Assembly: GCA_913058025.1 (NCBI GenBank)
Contig: CAJXPN010000331.1
Location: 1-5,794 of the forward strand
Origin: an uncultured Myxococcales bacterium
Lineage (GTDB): Bacteria > Myxococcota_A > Bradymonadia > Bradymonadales > Bradymonadaceae
Direction: 5' to 3'
Length of the DNA stretch: 5,794 bases
The notes under the pieces are model-generated. The model had not been told where the DNA came from. It saw only the letters and a list, made by a program, of their open reading frames with translations, and searched no databases. The translations under genes and the position numbers were made by a program. Shown one piece after another: positions 5,533 to 5,794 of the stretch (the stretch's first letter is position 1; each line of letters opens with the position of its first letter).

Positions 5533-5697
5533 CGATGCTGCCGCCGGGCTTGGATTGGGGTTCGCGGTTTGAAACCAACTGGGGGTGGGATTGCAGCACG
5601 GTTCCCCAGCTGATTTCGGATACGCAGTCCCACCAAAGCCAGCTTCGGCCACGCAGCCACACCTCCAGCCCAGTCACGACCCACGCCCCCAACGCGC
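5533..5697. other. Convergent intergenic region
   Basis: This gap lies between the membrane protein stop and the minus-strand gene end. It is less GC-biased than the genes around it and shows no codon-like third-position pattern. It contains a small dyad GGTTT-G-AAACC (5566-5576) and the larger inverted repeat described separately. I see no T-run typical of an intrinsic terminator on either strand and nothing identifiable at 5649-5697. Confidence 0.6.
5575..5648. repeat. Imperfect inverted repeat, possible bidirectional terminator or structured RNA
   Basis: The core arms are GGTGGGATTGC (5584-5594) and GCAGTCCCACC (5624-5634): eleven pairs as RNA, counting one G-U wobble, around a 29-base loop. 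CTGG (5579-5582) and CCAG (5639-5642) extend the stem past a small internal loop, and a few more pairs can be drawn out to 5575 and 5648 with bulges. A competing fold pairs CTGGGG (5579-5584) with CCCCAG (5604-5609). Lying between convergent genes, it suits a shared terminator or an intergenic repeat element. Without other copies to compare, its role is open. Confidence 0.45.
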
Positions 5698-5745
5698 TCA
5701 GCTGAACGCCACGTCCCAGCGCTGGATCAGCGCGACGATGTCCTC
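5698..5745 (-). CDS. C-terminal end of an unidentified minus-strand gene (cut by the fragment end)
   Basis: Read on the minus strand from the fragment edge at 5745, fifteen sense codons end in TGA at 5700-5698, giving EDIVALIQRWDVAFS. All fifteen third positions are G or C, the signature of the real genes in this window, while the flanking gap lacks it. The rest of the gene lies beyond the adapter junction, so family and function cannot be told. It would converge on the membrane protein gene. The call rests on codon pattern alone. Confidence 0.5.
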   Translation of the reverse strand, partial: EDIVALIQRWDVAFS

Positions 5746-5794
5746 CTGTCTCTTATACACATCTCCGAGCCCACGAGACAGGCAGAAATCTCGT
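5746..5794. other. Illumina Nextera i7 adapter (synthetic, right end, inverted)
   Basis: Not genomic. Bases 5746-5764 are the reverse complement of the Tn5 mosaic end (CTGTCTCTTATACACATCT), 5765-5779 the read-2 linker, 5780-5787 the same index as at the left end (AGGCAGAA), and 5788-5794 the start of the P7 complement. It is the inverted copy of 1-47, two bases longer. Confidence 0.98.

Noticed and set aside
5575..5648. Retron msr/msd or riboswitch
   Set aside because: There is no reverse transcriptase gene nearby, and the element lies after, not before, the adjacent plus-strand gene. Only an inverted repeat can be supported.
5523..5705. 60-residue plus-strand open frame after the membrane protein gene
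   Set aside because: It overlaps the end of the DUF819 gene in another frame, lacks a ribosome site and codon bias, and runs through the inverted repeat.

Overview
The window is one GC-rich bacterial fragment of about 5.7 kb (48-5745) with Illumina Nextera i7 adapter sequence at both ends. The two adapters are inverted copies of each other, so positions 1-47 and 5746-5794 are synthetic and everything upstream or downstream of the fragment is missing. The most likely source is a Myxococcota-type organism (myxobacteria or the related Bradymonadota). The reasons are strong G/C bias at third codon positions, large secreted RCC1-repeat lipoproteins with an Asp/Gly/Pro-rich linker, and a Cys-bounded D-x-D-x-D-G module familiar from predicted surface proteins of those phyla. 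This placement rests on protein style, not on a marker gene.

Layout: two tandem paralogous genes on the + strand (50-1537 and 1706-3061) encode predicted outer-membrane lipoproteins. Each has a lipobox with Cys21, a 34-residue Cys-to-Cys module and seven RCC1-type blades, predicting a seven-bladed beta-propeller outside the cytoplasm. Every blade carries a Cys pair. The 168-base gap between them holds a GC-rich hairpin, a candidate promoter and a strong Shine-Dalgarno in front of a TTG start. The next gap (3062-3151) holds a candidate promoter overlapped by palindromes of the kind bound by TetR-family repressors. A thiolase gene (3152-4342) follows, and 38 bases further on a DUF819-type multi-spanning membrane protein gene (4381-5532), probably in the same transcript. 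The last gap holds an imperfect inverted repeat, then the final 15 codons of a gene on the minus strand that runs off the fragment.

The lipoprotein pair looks like a surface or periplasmic binding module of unknown ligand. The thiolase and membrane protein look like an unrelated metabolic pair, with acyl-CoA cleavage beside a putative small-molecule transporter. I see no mobile element, CRISPR array, rRNA or tRNA, and no clear new multi-gene system. The points most worth a second look are the thiolase's altered catalytic motifs (GHA for GHP, Ser382 for the second Cys), the operator-like palindromes before it, the very regular Cys-paired propellers with one irregular blade, and the inverted repeat at 5575-5648.
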